A DNA stretch of 22,775 bases, from positions 1 to 22,775 of the forward strand of contig JBFOMB010000069.1 of assembly GCA_040830545.1 (NCBI GenBank), given 5' to 3'. The translations under genes were made by a program, and so were the position numbers. This DNA is from HXMU1420-2 sp040830545. Lineage in GTDB: Bacteria; Pseudomonadota; Alphaproteobacteria; Rhodobacterales; Rhodobacteraceae. Positions 7,333 through 15,164 of this stretch are shown here, piece after piece (the stretch's first letter is position 1; each line of letters starts with the position of its first letter). The notes below the pieces were generated by a model. That model was not told where the DNA came from, made no database searches, and worked only from the letters and a program-made list of their open reading frames with translations.

Positions 7333-9760
7333 CGGCGGGTCCTTCCCCATCATCACCGGGCATCTGCAATTCCTTCGGCACCGGACGGCCTGCATCCTCG
7401 GACACAGGTCCAGCGGCGGGCTTCGGCGACAGAGTCTCGGGATTGCGCAGCCACAGATCGCGCTGTGCAAACGGGATTTCGATGCCTTCCTCGGCAAAGC
7501 GCGCGTTGATCTGGTGGTTCATCTCTGACTTCACGGACAGCGTCCAGTTCACATCGCGCAGGATCGCCCGGATTTCAAAGTTCAGGCTATCCGCACCAAA
7601 TTCCTTGAACACGATAAACGGAGCAGGGTTGGCCAGAACCATAGGATGCGCCTCGGCAATTTCGCGCAGGATGCCCTCAACCAGCTTGGTATCCGTGCCA
7701 TAGGCCACGCCAATCGGGAGGATCAGCCGGCCAATGGTGTTGCCGCGCGTGTAATTGGTGACCGTGCCACTGACCAGATCGGCGTTCGGGACAATGACGT
7801 CAGACCGGTCAAACGTTTCGATCCGGGTTGAGCGGACAGAGATGTCGCGCACATAGCCCATGTTGCCATTGACCTCGATCCAGTCGCCTTCGGCCACCGG
7901 GCGTTCGATCAGCAGGATGATCCCGCTGACAAAATTCGACACGATGTTCTGCAGGCCAAAACCGATGCCCACCGACAACGCACCAGCCACGATGGCAAGC
8001 GAAGACAGGTCGATTCCGGCAGTCGAAACGGCAATCAGGGCAGCCAGGAATATCCCGACATAACCCGTGCCCGACACAATCGCCGTCTGCCCGCCTTGAT
8101 CCAGTTTCGTGCGTGGCAGCAGGCTGCTTTTCAAGGCATTCTGGAAAATGCGGGTCAGCATGTAACCCAGCACGAACACCACCGCAAAGGTCAGGAAATC
8201 GACCGGCGATATGCGGCTGTCACCGACCTGTACGCCTTGCAGGAACTGGTCCCAAACCTCGGTCAGGTCGGCCTGCCGCGCGCCCCAGATCAGCGCGAGG
8301 AACGGAAGCGACCCCAGCACCAGCGCAAAGCCGATCAGAATGGGAATGACTGAGGCATCCGCCGCCTCGGCATCGCGCCCGGTCATCCAGGCATAGATGT
8401 CGCGGAAGAACACCTGCAACACCAGCAGAGCGCCGTACAGACCGACGGTGATCATGTAGGGAAACAGAATGGCCTCGGCCATGGCACCGTAGCCAGCCGC
8501 CGCAATCAGCGGTGTGCTGAGGGCAACGATCCCGGCAGACCAGCGGAACAAGGGCCCGATCCACATGAGGCCCGTCCGCCGACTGTCTTCATCGCCATCG
8601 GCCTTGCGGGCCAGTTCGTCACGCATCGCAATCTGACGCATGCGCATCACCACGGCGGCCCCCAACAGGATCACCGGGAAGCCGATCACGCCACGCACGC
8701 TGTAGGACATATGCTCGATCTGATCGAGCAGGTTGACCATGTCGTGCAGCACCAGGATCAACCCCAATGACAGCACATTGCGACGGGCCGCCGGACGGCT
8801 TGCCATTTGCACGTTGAAGGCAAGGTCTTCGGGCCGTCGCGGGTACAGACGTTCAGCCAACCACTGGAAGCCCAGTATCAGGGTCGCCCAATACGGCAGC
8901 GAGCCCAAAACAAGCTCTCCGCGCAGGCCCAGAACGCCTGATACAGTAATGGACTCGATGATCAGGTAGACTCCGACCAACGGCAATCCGATCCGCCCCA
9001 GCGAAATCAGGAATCTCCAGGCCCCCGACCCGACACCGCCAAAGCGGCGCATAAAGGCCCCGGCCTGTTCCGCCCATCTGCGCCCCCGGAACAGGAACAG
9101 CAGGCCAAAGGCCAGGTACAGTCCCGCCTGCGGCAGGGACTGACGTACACGTTGCATTTCGGTCTGGTTGGCCCAGTTCACCCGGGCCTCGGTGTGCAGG
9201 TCCTTGCTCGCGTCGATAATCGCACGCCAGGCGGGCAGCCATAGCTGCGGGTCCAGCGGCGTGTCCGTGCGGCGCAGCAACTCCTGCCGCTGCCGTTCGC
9301 GGATGATGCGGTCAATCTCGGTAATGATGCCGTCAGCCCGGTTATAGGCCTCAAATGACACCACAACCGGCACACGCAACGTGTCGATCCGGTTGTTCAG
9401 ATCGGCGCGTAAGGTGGCGATTTCCTCGGGCTCGGTTTGCCCGTCCTCGGGCGGTGGGCCCAAAGCATTCAATTGCGATTGCAGGGTTTCGATGCGGGCT
9501 GAATTCTGGGTGCGCGCGGTTTCGAACCGGTCGCGGTACTCAACGATCTGCGCACGCAAAAGCTCCAGCGCGATGTTGGAGGCTCGTCCGGCCTCCACCG
9601 CTTCTTCTGCGCGTTCAGCGGTGTCCAGCCATTCCTGAAAGAACTCGCGCTGCTCGGTTGTGATCTGCGCCTGTCCGACGCCGGGCAGCAGCGCAAAGGC
9701 CAGCAGCGCGGCGGTCAGAACCGCCGCAACACGTATCCAGACCGCCCGCATCCCGTTCAT
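7322..9760 (-). CDS. Large MscS-family mechanosensitive channel with DUF3772-like N-terminal domain
   Basis: Seen: 812 residues from ATG 9760, overlapping the cysK TGA (ATGA). Residues 1-31 form a signal peptide (VAAVLTAALLAFALLPG, then GQAQ). Residues about 35-200 are helical, charged and likely periplasmic (DUF3772-like). Many membrane segments follow from about 212 to 580. The pore helix plus the start of the MscS beta domain is ALSVGIGFGLQNIVSNFVSG (594-613) with IERPVAEGDWIEV. The C-terminal alpha/beta vestibule ends near LRNPETLS. Known: such long MscS homologues sit in the inner membrane and open on hypo-osmotic tension. The protein is far longer than E. coli MscS (286 residues). Its place after cysK in a stress gene chain suggests co-expression, but no specific ion or signal can be assigned. 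Confidence 0.92.
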   Translation of the reverse strand: MNGMRAVWIRVAAVLTAALLAFALLPGVGQAQITTEQREFFQEWLDTAERAEEAVEAGRASNIALELLRAQIVEYRDRFETARTQNSARIETLQSQLNALGPPPEDGQTEPEEIATLRADLNNRIDTLRVPVVVSFEAYNRADGIITEIDRIIRERQRQELLRRTDTPLDPQLWLPAWRAIIDASKDLHTEARVNWANQTEMQRVRQSLPQAGLYLAFGLLFLFRGRRWAEQAGAFMRRFGGVGSGAWRFLISLGRIGLPLVGVYLIIESITVSGVLGLRGELVLGSLPYWATLILGFQWLAERLYPRRPEDLAFNVQMASRPAARRNVLSLGLILVLHDMVNLLDQIEHMSYSVRGVIGFPVILLGAAVVMRMRQIAMRDELARKADGDEDSRRTGLMWIGPLFRWSAGIVALSTPLIAAAGYGAMAEAILFPYMITVGLYGALLVLQVFFRDIYAWMTGRDAEAADASVIPILIGFALVLGSLPFLALIWGARQADLTEVWDQFLQGVQVGDSRISPVDFLTFAVVFVLGYMLTRIFQNALKSSLLPRTKLDQGGQTAIVSGTGYVGIFLAALIAVSTAGIDLSSLAIVAGALSVGIGFGLQNIVSNFVSGIILLIERPVAEGDWIEVNGNMGYVRDISVRSTRIETFDRSDVIVPNADLVSGTVTNYTRGNTIGRLILPIGVAYGTDTKLVEGILREIAEAHPMVLANPAPFIVFKEFGADSLNFEIRAILRDVNWTLSVKSEMNHQINARFAEEGIEIPFAQRDLWLRNPETLSPKPAAGPVSEDAGRPVPKELQMPGDDGEGPADDH

Positions 9761-10791
9761 GTATCGACAAAGACGCCGGGGATGCTGGCCGGGGCGGCGG
9801 TCATCCAGTCGGGCACCGGCAGGTTCTTGGACCGCAGGAACTCGGGGTTGAACAGTTTGGATTGATAGCGCGTACCGTAGTCACACAGGATCGTAACGAT
9901 CGTGTGCCCTGGTCCCAACTCGCGCGCCAGACGCACAGCGCCGGCGATATTGATCCCGGTCGAACCGCCCATGCACAGGCCTTCGTCCTTCAGCAGGTCA
10001 AATACATAAGGCAGCGCCTCTTCATCCGGGACCTGATACATCATGTCGGGGTGGAACCCGTCCAGATTGGCGGTGATCCGGCCCTGACCGATGCCTTCGG
10101 TGATGGACCCGCCCTCGGGCTTTGCCTCACCTTCGGTATAAAGGCTGTAGACCCCCGACCCCATCGGGTCGGCCAATGCCACCTTTACGCCCTTGGGCTG
10201 CAATGCCATGCCGACACCGGCCAGCGTCCCGCCAGAGCCGACAGCAGACACAAACCCGTCCACCTTGCCGCCAGTTTGTTCCCAGATTTCCGGGCCGGTG
10301 GTTTCGATATGCGCCTGCCGATTTGCAACGTTGTCAAACTGGTTCGCCCAGATCGCGCCGTTTGGTTCGGTCTTGGCCAGCTCCTCGGCCAGTCGCTGCG
10401 AATAGCGGACATAGTTATTGGGATTGCGATAGGGCGCTGCGGGCACCTGCACCAATTCCGCGCCTGCCAGACGCAGCATGTCCTTCTTTTCCTCACTCTG
10501 GGTCTCCGGGATCACGATCACCGTCTTGAAACCCATCGACGCCCCGACCAGCGCCAGACCAATCCCGGTGTTCCCCGCCGTGCCTTCGACAATCGTGCCG
10601 CCCGGTTTCAGATCGCCACGCGCAATCGCGTCACGGATGATGAACAGCGCCGCGCGGTCCTTCACCGACTGGCCAGGGTTCATGAACTCGGCCTTGCCGA
10701 GGATTTCACAGCCGGTTTCCTCGCTCGCCTTCCGCAGGCGAAGCAATGGGGTGTGTCCGACCGCATCGGCCAGGTCGCGTGCAATGCGCAT
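9757..10791 (-). CDS. cysK: Cysteine synthase A (O-acetylserine sulfhydrylase), PLP enzyme of the trg locus
   Basis: Seen: 344 residues from ATG 10791, chosen because GGAG lies five bases upstream. An in-frame ATG at 10806 has no SD. The PLP lysine is in NPGQSVKDRAA (Lys44 from this start), the phosphate loop is GTAGNTGIGLA and further PLP contacts are VGSGGTLAG and GGSTGINIAGA. The lysine loop is of the SVKDR type seen in the cystathionine beta-synthase branch, but the length and whole sequence fit the alphaproteobacterial CysK group. Known: it makes L-cysteine from O-acetylserine and sulfide in the cytosol. cysK lies with trgAB in a tellurite-resistance locus of Rhodobacter sphaeroides. The stop overlaps the channel gene start, and a weak promoter may lie just upstream. 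Confidence 0.93.
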   Translation of the reverse strand: MRIARDLADAVGHTPLLRLRKASEETGCEILGKAEFMNPGQSVKDRAALFIIRDAIARGDLKPGGTIVEGTAGNTGIGLALVGASMGFKTVIVIPETQSEEKKDMLRLAGAELVQVPAAPYRNPNNYVRYSQRLAEELAKTEPNGAIWANQFDNVANRQAHIETTGPEIWEQTGGKVDGFVSAVGSGGTLAGVGMALQPKGVKVALADPMGSGVYSLYTEGEAKPEGGSITEGIGQGRITANLDGFHPDMMYQVPDEEALPYVFDLLKDEGLCMGGSTGINIAGAVRLARELGPGHTIVTILCDYGTRYQSKLFNPEFLRSKNLPVPDWMTAAPASIPGVFVDT

Positions 10792-10818
10792 GGTGTCTCC
10801 GTTCATTTGGTTGAATCA

Positions 10819-10847
10819 GATGTAGCCGCGCGGTCCTGCGACCTCAA
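10819..10847 (-). promoter_or_regulatory. Weak candidate sigma-70 promoter for cysK
   Basis: In the 72-bp gap between trgB and cysK the minus strand has TTGAGG and TACATC separated by 17 bp, 28 bases before the cysK start. The -10 match is poor (three of six). It could give cysK expression independent of the upstream stress genes, but it may be chance. Confidence 0.28.
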
Positions 10848-10863
10848 GCCGTCCTGCGTCAAC

Positions 10864-11949
10864 TCATACCATAGCGCGCAGCCGATCACGATGCCGTGCC
10901 AACCACAGCGCCAGCGCCAGCATCGGGATCGCGCGGTATCGTCCGCTGTCCACACCCGCCATCAGATCGTCAAACGACACGATCTCGCGCTTTATGTCTT
11001 CGCCCTCGGATGCCAACCCGCCACCGTCCTCCAAACGGGACAGGTCGGTCAGCCCGACATAAAGGAACAACCGGTCGCTCATACAACCCGGGCTGCTGAC
11101 ACCGTCCGCCACCTGTTCCAGATGCCACAGCGTCAGGCCCGCCTCTTCCATGGCTTCGCGATGCGCGGTCTCAACCGGTGTCTCGCTCGGATCGGTCATG
11201 CCCGCCACGGTTTCCCACACCCACGGCGCGCGCGACCCGCCAATCAGCAGCGACGCGCGAAACTGCTGGATCAGTAGCACACTGTCCGTGACCGGATCAT
11301 AGGGCAACACAACGGACGCTTCACCCAGTTGCAGCGCGCCACGGTTCATGACCTCGCTCATCGTGCCGTCCTGCTTGCGGAATTGCAGATCCATTTCCTG
11401 CACGGCAAAGAAATTCATGTAAGGGCGGTGAACCGCGTGAACGATCACATCTCGCTCCGCATCATGTTCCGGCGTGGGCGGTTCGGCGTTCTGGTTCACC
11501 CACAGCTCCGCGCGGGCCAGGATGGGTGGCAATCGCGCAGCCATTTCTTGCGCGGTGTATGTGGTGCGATGGGTCATGACCTCAAACGCAACGCGGGTCA
11601 TCAGGGTTGCATACCGAGCCGACCAAATACCTGCGTCCCAGTCCGGCAAAACAGGGTTCCCCGCGGGGAACCACAATTTTTGCACTTCAACCGTAAGCTG
11701 CTGCGCCTCCACCCCGAAGACCGACAGGAAGTAGCGAAACCGCGCCTCCGCCTCCTCTGAAGCGCCACGCAGAACCTTGCCTGGCACCGAATATCCGGCA
11801 TCAGGAACCAGCGCGCTCAACCGGCCCTCTGCCACGCTGCTTTGACGATACCCGCTTAGGTTTAGGTCACTCAACTGCCCCACGGAGCCCAACACGGCGT
11901 CCGCCAATGGCTCAAACGCCAACGCCCCACACAAAAAAATGCCGGCCAC
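10864..11949 (-). CDS. trgB: TrgB: GGCT/AIG2-like domain fused to a NUDIX hydrolase (ADP-ribose pyrophosphatase type)
   Basis: Seen: 361 residues from GTG 11949 with AGGGAAG upstream, 21 bp after trgA. The C-terminal half has a perfect Nudix box: AGMTDPSETPVETAHREAME continuing EAGL (249-272), fitting G-x5-E-x7-RE-U-x-EE-x-G-U. RGALQLGEASVVLPYDP, SSPGCMSD and GEDIKREIVSF are typical of the ADP-ribose pyrophosphatase subgroup. The first ~90 residues (FLCGALAFEPL, YRQSSVAEGRLSALVPD, SVPGKVL) resemble the gamma-glutamylcyclotransferase fold, but I see no clear catalytic Glu. Known: trgB next to trgA and cysK is part of a tellurite-resistance locus in R. sphaeroides. Inference: it hydrolyses ADP-ribose or a related nucleotide. 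How this helps against tellurite is not shown by the sequence. Confidence 0.88.
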   Translation of the reverse strand: MAGIFLCGALAFEPLADAVLGSVGQLSDLNLSGYRQSSVAEGRLSALVPDAGYSVPGKVLRGASEEAEARFRYFLSVFGVEAQQLTVEVQKLWFPAGNPVLPDWDAGIWSARYATLMTRVAFEVMTHRTTYTAQEMAARLPPILARAELWVNQNAEPPTPEHDAERDVIVHAVHRPYMNFFAVQEMDLQFRKQDGTMSEVMNRGALQLGEASVVLPYDPVTDSVLLIQQFRASLLIGGSRAPWVWETVAGMTDPSETPVETAHREAMEEAGLTLWHLEQVADGVSSPGCMSDRLFLYVGLTDLSRLEDGGGLASEGEDIKREIVSFDDLMAGVDSGRYRAIPMLALALWLARHRDRLRAMV

Positions 11950-11970
11950 TTAACAACTTCCCTGCCCCGA

Positions 11971-12411
11971 TCACCGGAACCGTTTTGCCGCCATTTCCCC
12001 AACAAGGCCAGCCACAATCCCACCGATAAACAAAGTCAGAAGGATGTTCGTCACCATCAGCACACCGCTATACCGAAGCGCCAGTTCAAAAATCGCCAGG
12101 ATCGCCTCAAACGGACCATCATACCTGCGGTCCATGGCGCGCGAAAACATCTCTTCAGCGCCAAAGATCGACAGGCTGAGGATGACCATGGACAACATGC
12201 CCGTCAGCCCGTTGGTGATCCCCGCAACATAGCCGCGCCCGGTGCGCGGCCCCATGATGAACCAGCCCACGGCCAGCCCCACCACGATATTGATGGGGGT
12301 CATGTTGCCAAAATCAGTCCGTTCGGGGATTTGCGGAATCACCTGACCCGACACGATAAACGCCAGCACCGCCAGGGAGACGGCACAAAACAATCGGGCT
12401 CCGGTTGGCAT
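11971..12411 (-). CDS. trgA: TrgA family membrane protein (tellurite-resistance locus)
   Basis: Seen: 146 residues from ATG 12411. The start shares one base with the cfa stop (TGATG). There are four hydrophobic stretches: LFCAVSLAVLAFIVSG (about 7-22), INIVVGLAVGWFIMGP (40-55), a segment around LTGMLSMVILSLSIF (68-83) and ILLTLFIGGIVAGLVGEMA near the end. The segment MDRRYDGPFEAILAIFE between them is typical of TrgA proteins. Known: TrgA is a small inner-membrane protein almost confined to Rhodobacterales, first seen in a tellurite-resistance locus with trgB and cysK. Its biochemical role is unknown to me. The start/stop overlap points to coupled translation with cfa. Confidence 0.88.
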   Translation of the reverse strand: MPTGARLFCAVSLAVLAFIVSGQVIPQIPERTDFGNMTPINIVVGLAVGWFIMGPRTGRGYVAGITNGLTGMLSMVILSLSIFGAEEMFSRAMDRRYDGPFEAILAIFELALRYSGVLMVTNILLTLFIGGIVAGLVGEMAAKRFR

Positions 12412-13619
12412 CAGGCGGGTCTCTGAACAGTGATCTGGGTCACGTCCACATTGCCGTTGTCAAAGGCCGCTGCGCAAGAGGTCAGGTAGAAATTCCACAT
12501 GCGCCGGAACCGGTCGTCAAAGCCCAGCGCCTGCACCTGATCCCACTTGGCATTAAACGTTTCGTGCCAGCGGCGCAGGGTCAGGTCATAGCTGGCCCCG
12601 AACTCCTTGGAGGTCACAAACCCCAGCCCGGCGTTGTCCGCCTGCTCCTTCAGGATTTTGGGGCTGGGCAGCATGCCACCTGGGAAGATGTATTTCTGGA
12701 TGAAATCGACGCTGCGACGGTACACCTCCCACCGGCGATCCGCGACAGTGATGATCTGCAACGTTGCATTCTTGCCGGGCTTCAGCCGGTCGCGCACGGT
12801 TTTGAAGTAGATGGGCCAGTATTTTTCGCCCACGGCCTCGAACATCTCGATGCTGGCGATACCGTCATAAACGCCCTTTTCGTCACGATAATCCTGCAGC
12901 TTCAGGTCCACGCGATCCGCCAGCCCGGCCTTTTGCATCCGCTCCTGCGCATATTTCAGCTGTTCCTTGGAAATCGTCAGGCCCGTCACCCGCAGCCCGC
13001 GTTCCTTGGCCGCGTATTCGGCAAACCCGCCCCAGCCGCAGCCGATTTCCAGCACGTGATCGCCGGGCTGCACGCCCATCTGATCCACCATCGAGGCATA
13101 TTTGGCGGTTTGCGCCGCCTCCATGCTTTCCTGCCCGGTTTCATAGAGCGCGCTGGAATAGGTCATCGTGTCGTCCAGCCACAGACCATAAAAGTCATTG
13201 CCCAGGTCATAATGGTAGGAAATGTTTTTCTTCGCCTGTTCCCGGTGATTGCGCTGCAACCAGAACCGGAACCGTTCCACTGCGCGCAAAATGGCCCAGC
13301 CCGGCACCGTGTCATAGATCGTGTCGTCGTCCATATGCACGAGGTCCATCAGCGCCTGCAGGTCCGGTGTGCTCCACCAATTGTCCAGATAGGCATCGCA
13401 GAAGCCCAGCTCGCCCTCACGGATTAGACGTCCAAAACAATCGGAATTGTGAATGTGAATCTCTGCCGCCGGTCCCGGTTTGGACCCTTGCGCGCGGAAA
13501 ATCCGCCCGTCATCCAGCACCACGTCCAGCCGTCCGTGATCCATACGTTCCGCCATGGCAAAGGCCTTCGTGAAATAGCGCGGCAGGTTTTCTTGACCCT
13601 TTGTCGATGTCAGGACCAT
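12411..13619 (-). CDS. cfa: Cyclopropane-fatty-acyl-phospholipid synthase family methyltransferase
   Basis: Seen: 402 residues from ATG 13619 with a strong AAGGAAG SD seven bases upstream. The N-terminal lipid-binding domain includes ISYHYDLGNDFYGLWLDDTM (133-152). The SAM motif is HVLEIGCGWGGFAEY (188-202), followed by GLTISKEQLKYA, SIEMFEAVGEKYWP and FIFPGG-like YIFPGGMLPS. The C-terminal active-site cysteine segment is YLTSCAAAF (Cys382). Known: these enzymes add a methylene from SAM across lipid double bonds at the inner membrane. In R. sphaeroides a cfa gene next to phrA belongs to the RpoE singlet-oxygen regulon. Inference: membrane protection downstream of phr (49-bp gap). Related methyltransferases make other modified fatty acids, so the exact product is not certain. 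Confidence 0.92.
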   Translation of the reverse strand: MVLTSTKGQENLPRYFTKAFAMAERMDHGRLDVVLDDGRIFRAQGSKPGPAAEIHIHNSDCFGRLIREGELGFCDAYLDNWWSTPDLQALMDLVHMDDDTIYDTVPGWAILRAVERFRFWLQRNHREQAKKNISYHYDLGNDFYGLWLDDTMTYSSALYETGQESMEAAQTAKYASMVDQMGVQPGDHVLEIGCGWGGFAEYAAKERGLRVTGLTISKEQLKYAQERMQKAGLADRVDLKLQDYRDEKGVYDGIASIEMFEAVGEKYWPIYFKTVRDRLKPGKNATLQIITVADRRWEVYRRSVDFIQKYIFPGGMLPSPKILKEQADNAGLGFVTSKEFGASYDLTLRRWHETFNAKWDQVQALGFDDRFRRMWNFYLTSCAAAFDNGNVDVTQITVQRPA

Positions 13620-13668
13620 GTCATCTTCCTTGTATTTCTGTAAGGTAAGGCTAGTTTGCGTGGCGCAA

Positions 13669-15111
13669 TCAGGCAAGTGCCGAGGCATTTGACGCATTTT
13701 CACGAAATGCTTCGTAGGCCGTGAGGGCGGCCTTGCGCCCGGCATCCAGCGTGATCGAAGGTTGCGGATAAGGCACATCCGGGCGCAAACCCCAACTGCG
13801 TGGCACGGCGTAAAAATAGCTGAGCGCATCTGTGGACGGTGTCGACCCTTTGGGCAGCCACCGGCGCAGGTACTGCCCGTCCGGGTCAAACTTCGTGGCC
13901 TGCGTGGCCGGGTTGAACACCCGGAAATAGGGTGCCGCATCCGGCCCGCACCCGGCCACCCATTGCCAACCCATCGCGTTGCTGGCCGGGTCCCAGTCGG
14001 TCAGGCAGTCCGCAAACCAATCCATGCCGATCCGCCAATGACCCAGCAGATGTTTCGTCAGATAGCTGGCCACGATCATGCGCACCCGGTTGTGCATCTT
14101 GCCCGTCACATACATCTCGCGCAGGCCCGCATCGACGATGGGGACACCCGTTTGCGCCTGCTGCCAGGCGACAATTTCGGGCCGGTTGCGGTCCGTGGTC
14201 CAGGGGAAGCCCTGCCATTCGGGCCGCCAGCTGCGCTCGGTGATTTCGGGCGTGTGGTAGATCAGGTGATAGGCGAATTCACGCCACACCAGTTCCTTCA
14301 GGAAGTGTTCCGCACCCGCTGCGCCCTGTTCCATGGCGCGCTGACCCGCGTGCCAGATTTGATGCGGGCTGATCTCGCCATAGGTCAGATTTTCTGACAT
14401 ACCTGAGCACGCGTCCTCGGCCGGGAAATCGCGTCGCGCCTTGTAGCCAGCCACTGCGCGGTCGATGAACTGGTCCAACCGGTCGCGCGCCGCCTCCTCG
14501 CCCACACGCTGATGGGGCAGCATCACTGCTGCGCCCCGGCGCATCGCGGCCCCCATCTGCCAGTCATTCAGATCATCGCTGACCGGCCATTCCTCCGGCG
14601 CGGGTATCCGCGCGGGTCGGGGCAGTGGTGCATCCACTGGGCGATCCCGCACGGCCCGCCACATTGGTGAATAGACCTTGTAGAACCCGCCCTGCCCCGT
14701 CTGAACCGTCCAGGGTTCAAACATCACATGGCCGCCAAAGGTACGCGCATCAGCGCCATCCGCCTTCAACGCCGCCTTCACCGTGCTGTCCCGCGCAATC
14801 GACTGCGGATCATAGAGCCGCGACCACCAGACCGCAGTCGCGCCCGTCTCCGCCATCAATGCGCGCAACACATCCAGCGCCGCCCCGCGCCGCAGGATCA
14901 AATGCGCGCCCTGCCCGATCAGTGTCTGTGCAAACCGCTCCACCGCCAGACCCAGCCGCCATTTTGGCGCCGCGCCCAGACGCTCGGTCTCGGGGTCCAG
15001 AATGAACACCGGGATGACCGGACGCCCCGTGGCACAAGCCGCATGCAGCGCGGGATGATCAGACAGCCGCAGATCACGGCGCAGCCACAGCAGGATCGGG
15101 GATTGGGTCAT
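13669..15111 (-). CDS. phr: Deoxyribodipyrimidine photo-lyase (class I, cryptochrome/photolyase family)
   Basis: Seen: 480 residues from ATG 15111 with purine-rich AAGAAAGA upstream. An in-frame extension to 15147 would overlap the probable promoter. The N-terminal antenna-cofactor domain begins PILLWLRRDLRLSDHPAL. The FAD domain has FLKELVWREFAYHL, GVPIVDAGLREMYVTGKMHN, RVRMIVASYLTKHLLGHW and NAMGWQWVAGCGPDAAPYFR, followed by VFNP. Tryptophans for electron transfer are present (RPEWQGFPW, HWRIGMDWF, WQWVAG). Known: CPD photolyases use blue light to split thymine dimers. The residues around GCGPDAAPYF differ slightly from the commoner GTGTDAAPYF. Inference: it is the first gene of the chain and is likely driven by the promoter described just upstream. 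Confidence 0.94.
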   Translation of the reverse strand: MTQSPILLWLRRDLRLSDHPALHAACATGRPVIPVFILDPETERLGAAPKWRLGLAVERFAQTLIGQGAHLILRRGAALDVLRALMAETGATAVWWSRLYDPQSIARDSTVKAALKADGADARTFGGHVMFEPWTVQTGQGGFYKVYSPMWRAVRDRPVDAPLPRPARIPAPEEWPVSDDLNDWQMGAAMRRGAAVMLPHQRVGEEAARDRLDQFIDRAVAGYKARRDFPAEDACSGMSENLTYGEISPHQIWHAGQRAMEQGAAGAEHFLKELVWREFAYHLIYHTPEITERSWRPEWQGFPWTTDRNRPEIVAWQQAQTGVPIVDAGLREMYVTGKMHNRVRMIVASYLTKHLLGHWRIGMDWFADCLTDWDPASNAMGWQWVAGCGPDAAPYFRVFNPATQATKFDPDGQYLRRWLPKGSTPSTDALSYFYAVPRSWGLRPDVPYPQPSITLDAGRKAALTAYEAFRENASNASALA

Positions 15112-15136
15112 GTCGGGTCTTTCTTTTGGTAGACCC

Positions 15137-15164
15137 GATACGCACAAGGGCGCGGTTTAGATCA
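15137..15164 (-). promoter_or_regulatory. Candidate RpoE/ChrR-type (ECF) promoter upstream of phr
   Basis: The minus strand reads TGATCT (15164-15159), a 16-bp spacer, then CGTATC (15142-15137). This resembles the TGATC ... CGTA elements recognised by the singlet-oxygen sigma factor RpoE of Rhodobacter and relatives, which drives phrA and cfaA there. The -35 element coincides with the TGA stop of the upstream aminotransferase-like gene. The predicted start lies about 20 nt before the phr ATG. Motif match by eye only. Confidence 0.55.

Noticed and set aside
9862..11277. Long plus-strand open frame (471 codons) opposite cysK and trgB
   Set aside because: The minus-strand genes have clear PLP and Nudix motifs. 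The plus frame is a G+C-driven antisense shadow without recognisable domains or SD.
12405..13427. Plus-strand open frame (340 codons) opposite cfa
   Set aside because: It is rich in His, Arg, Gln and Pro with no family motif, and cfa on the other strand is unmistakable.
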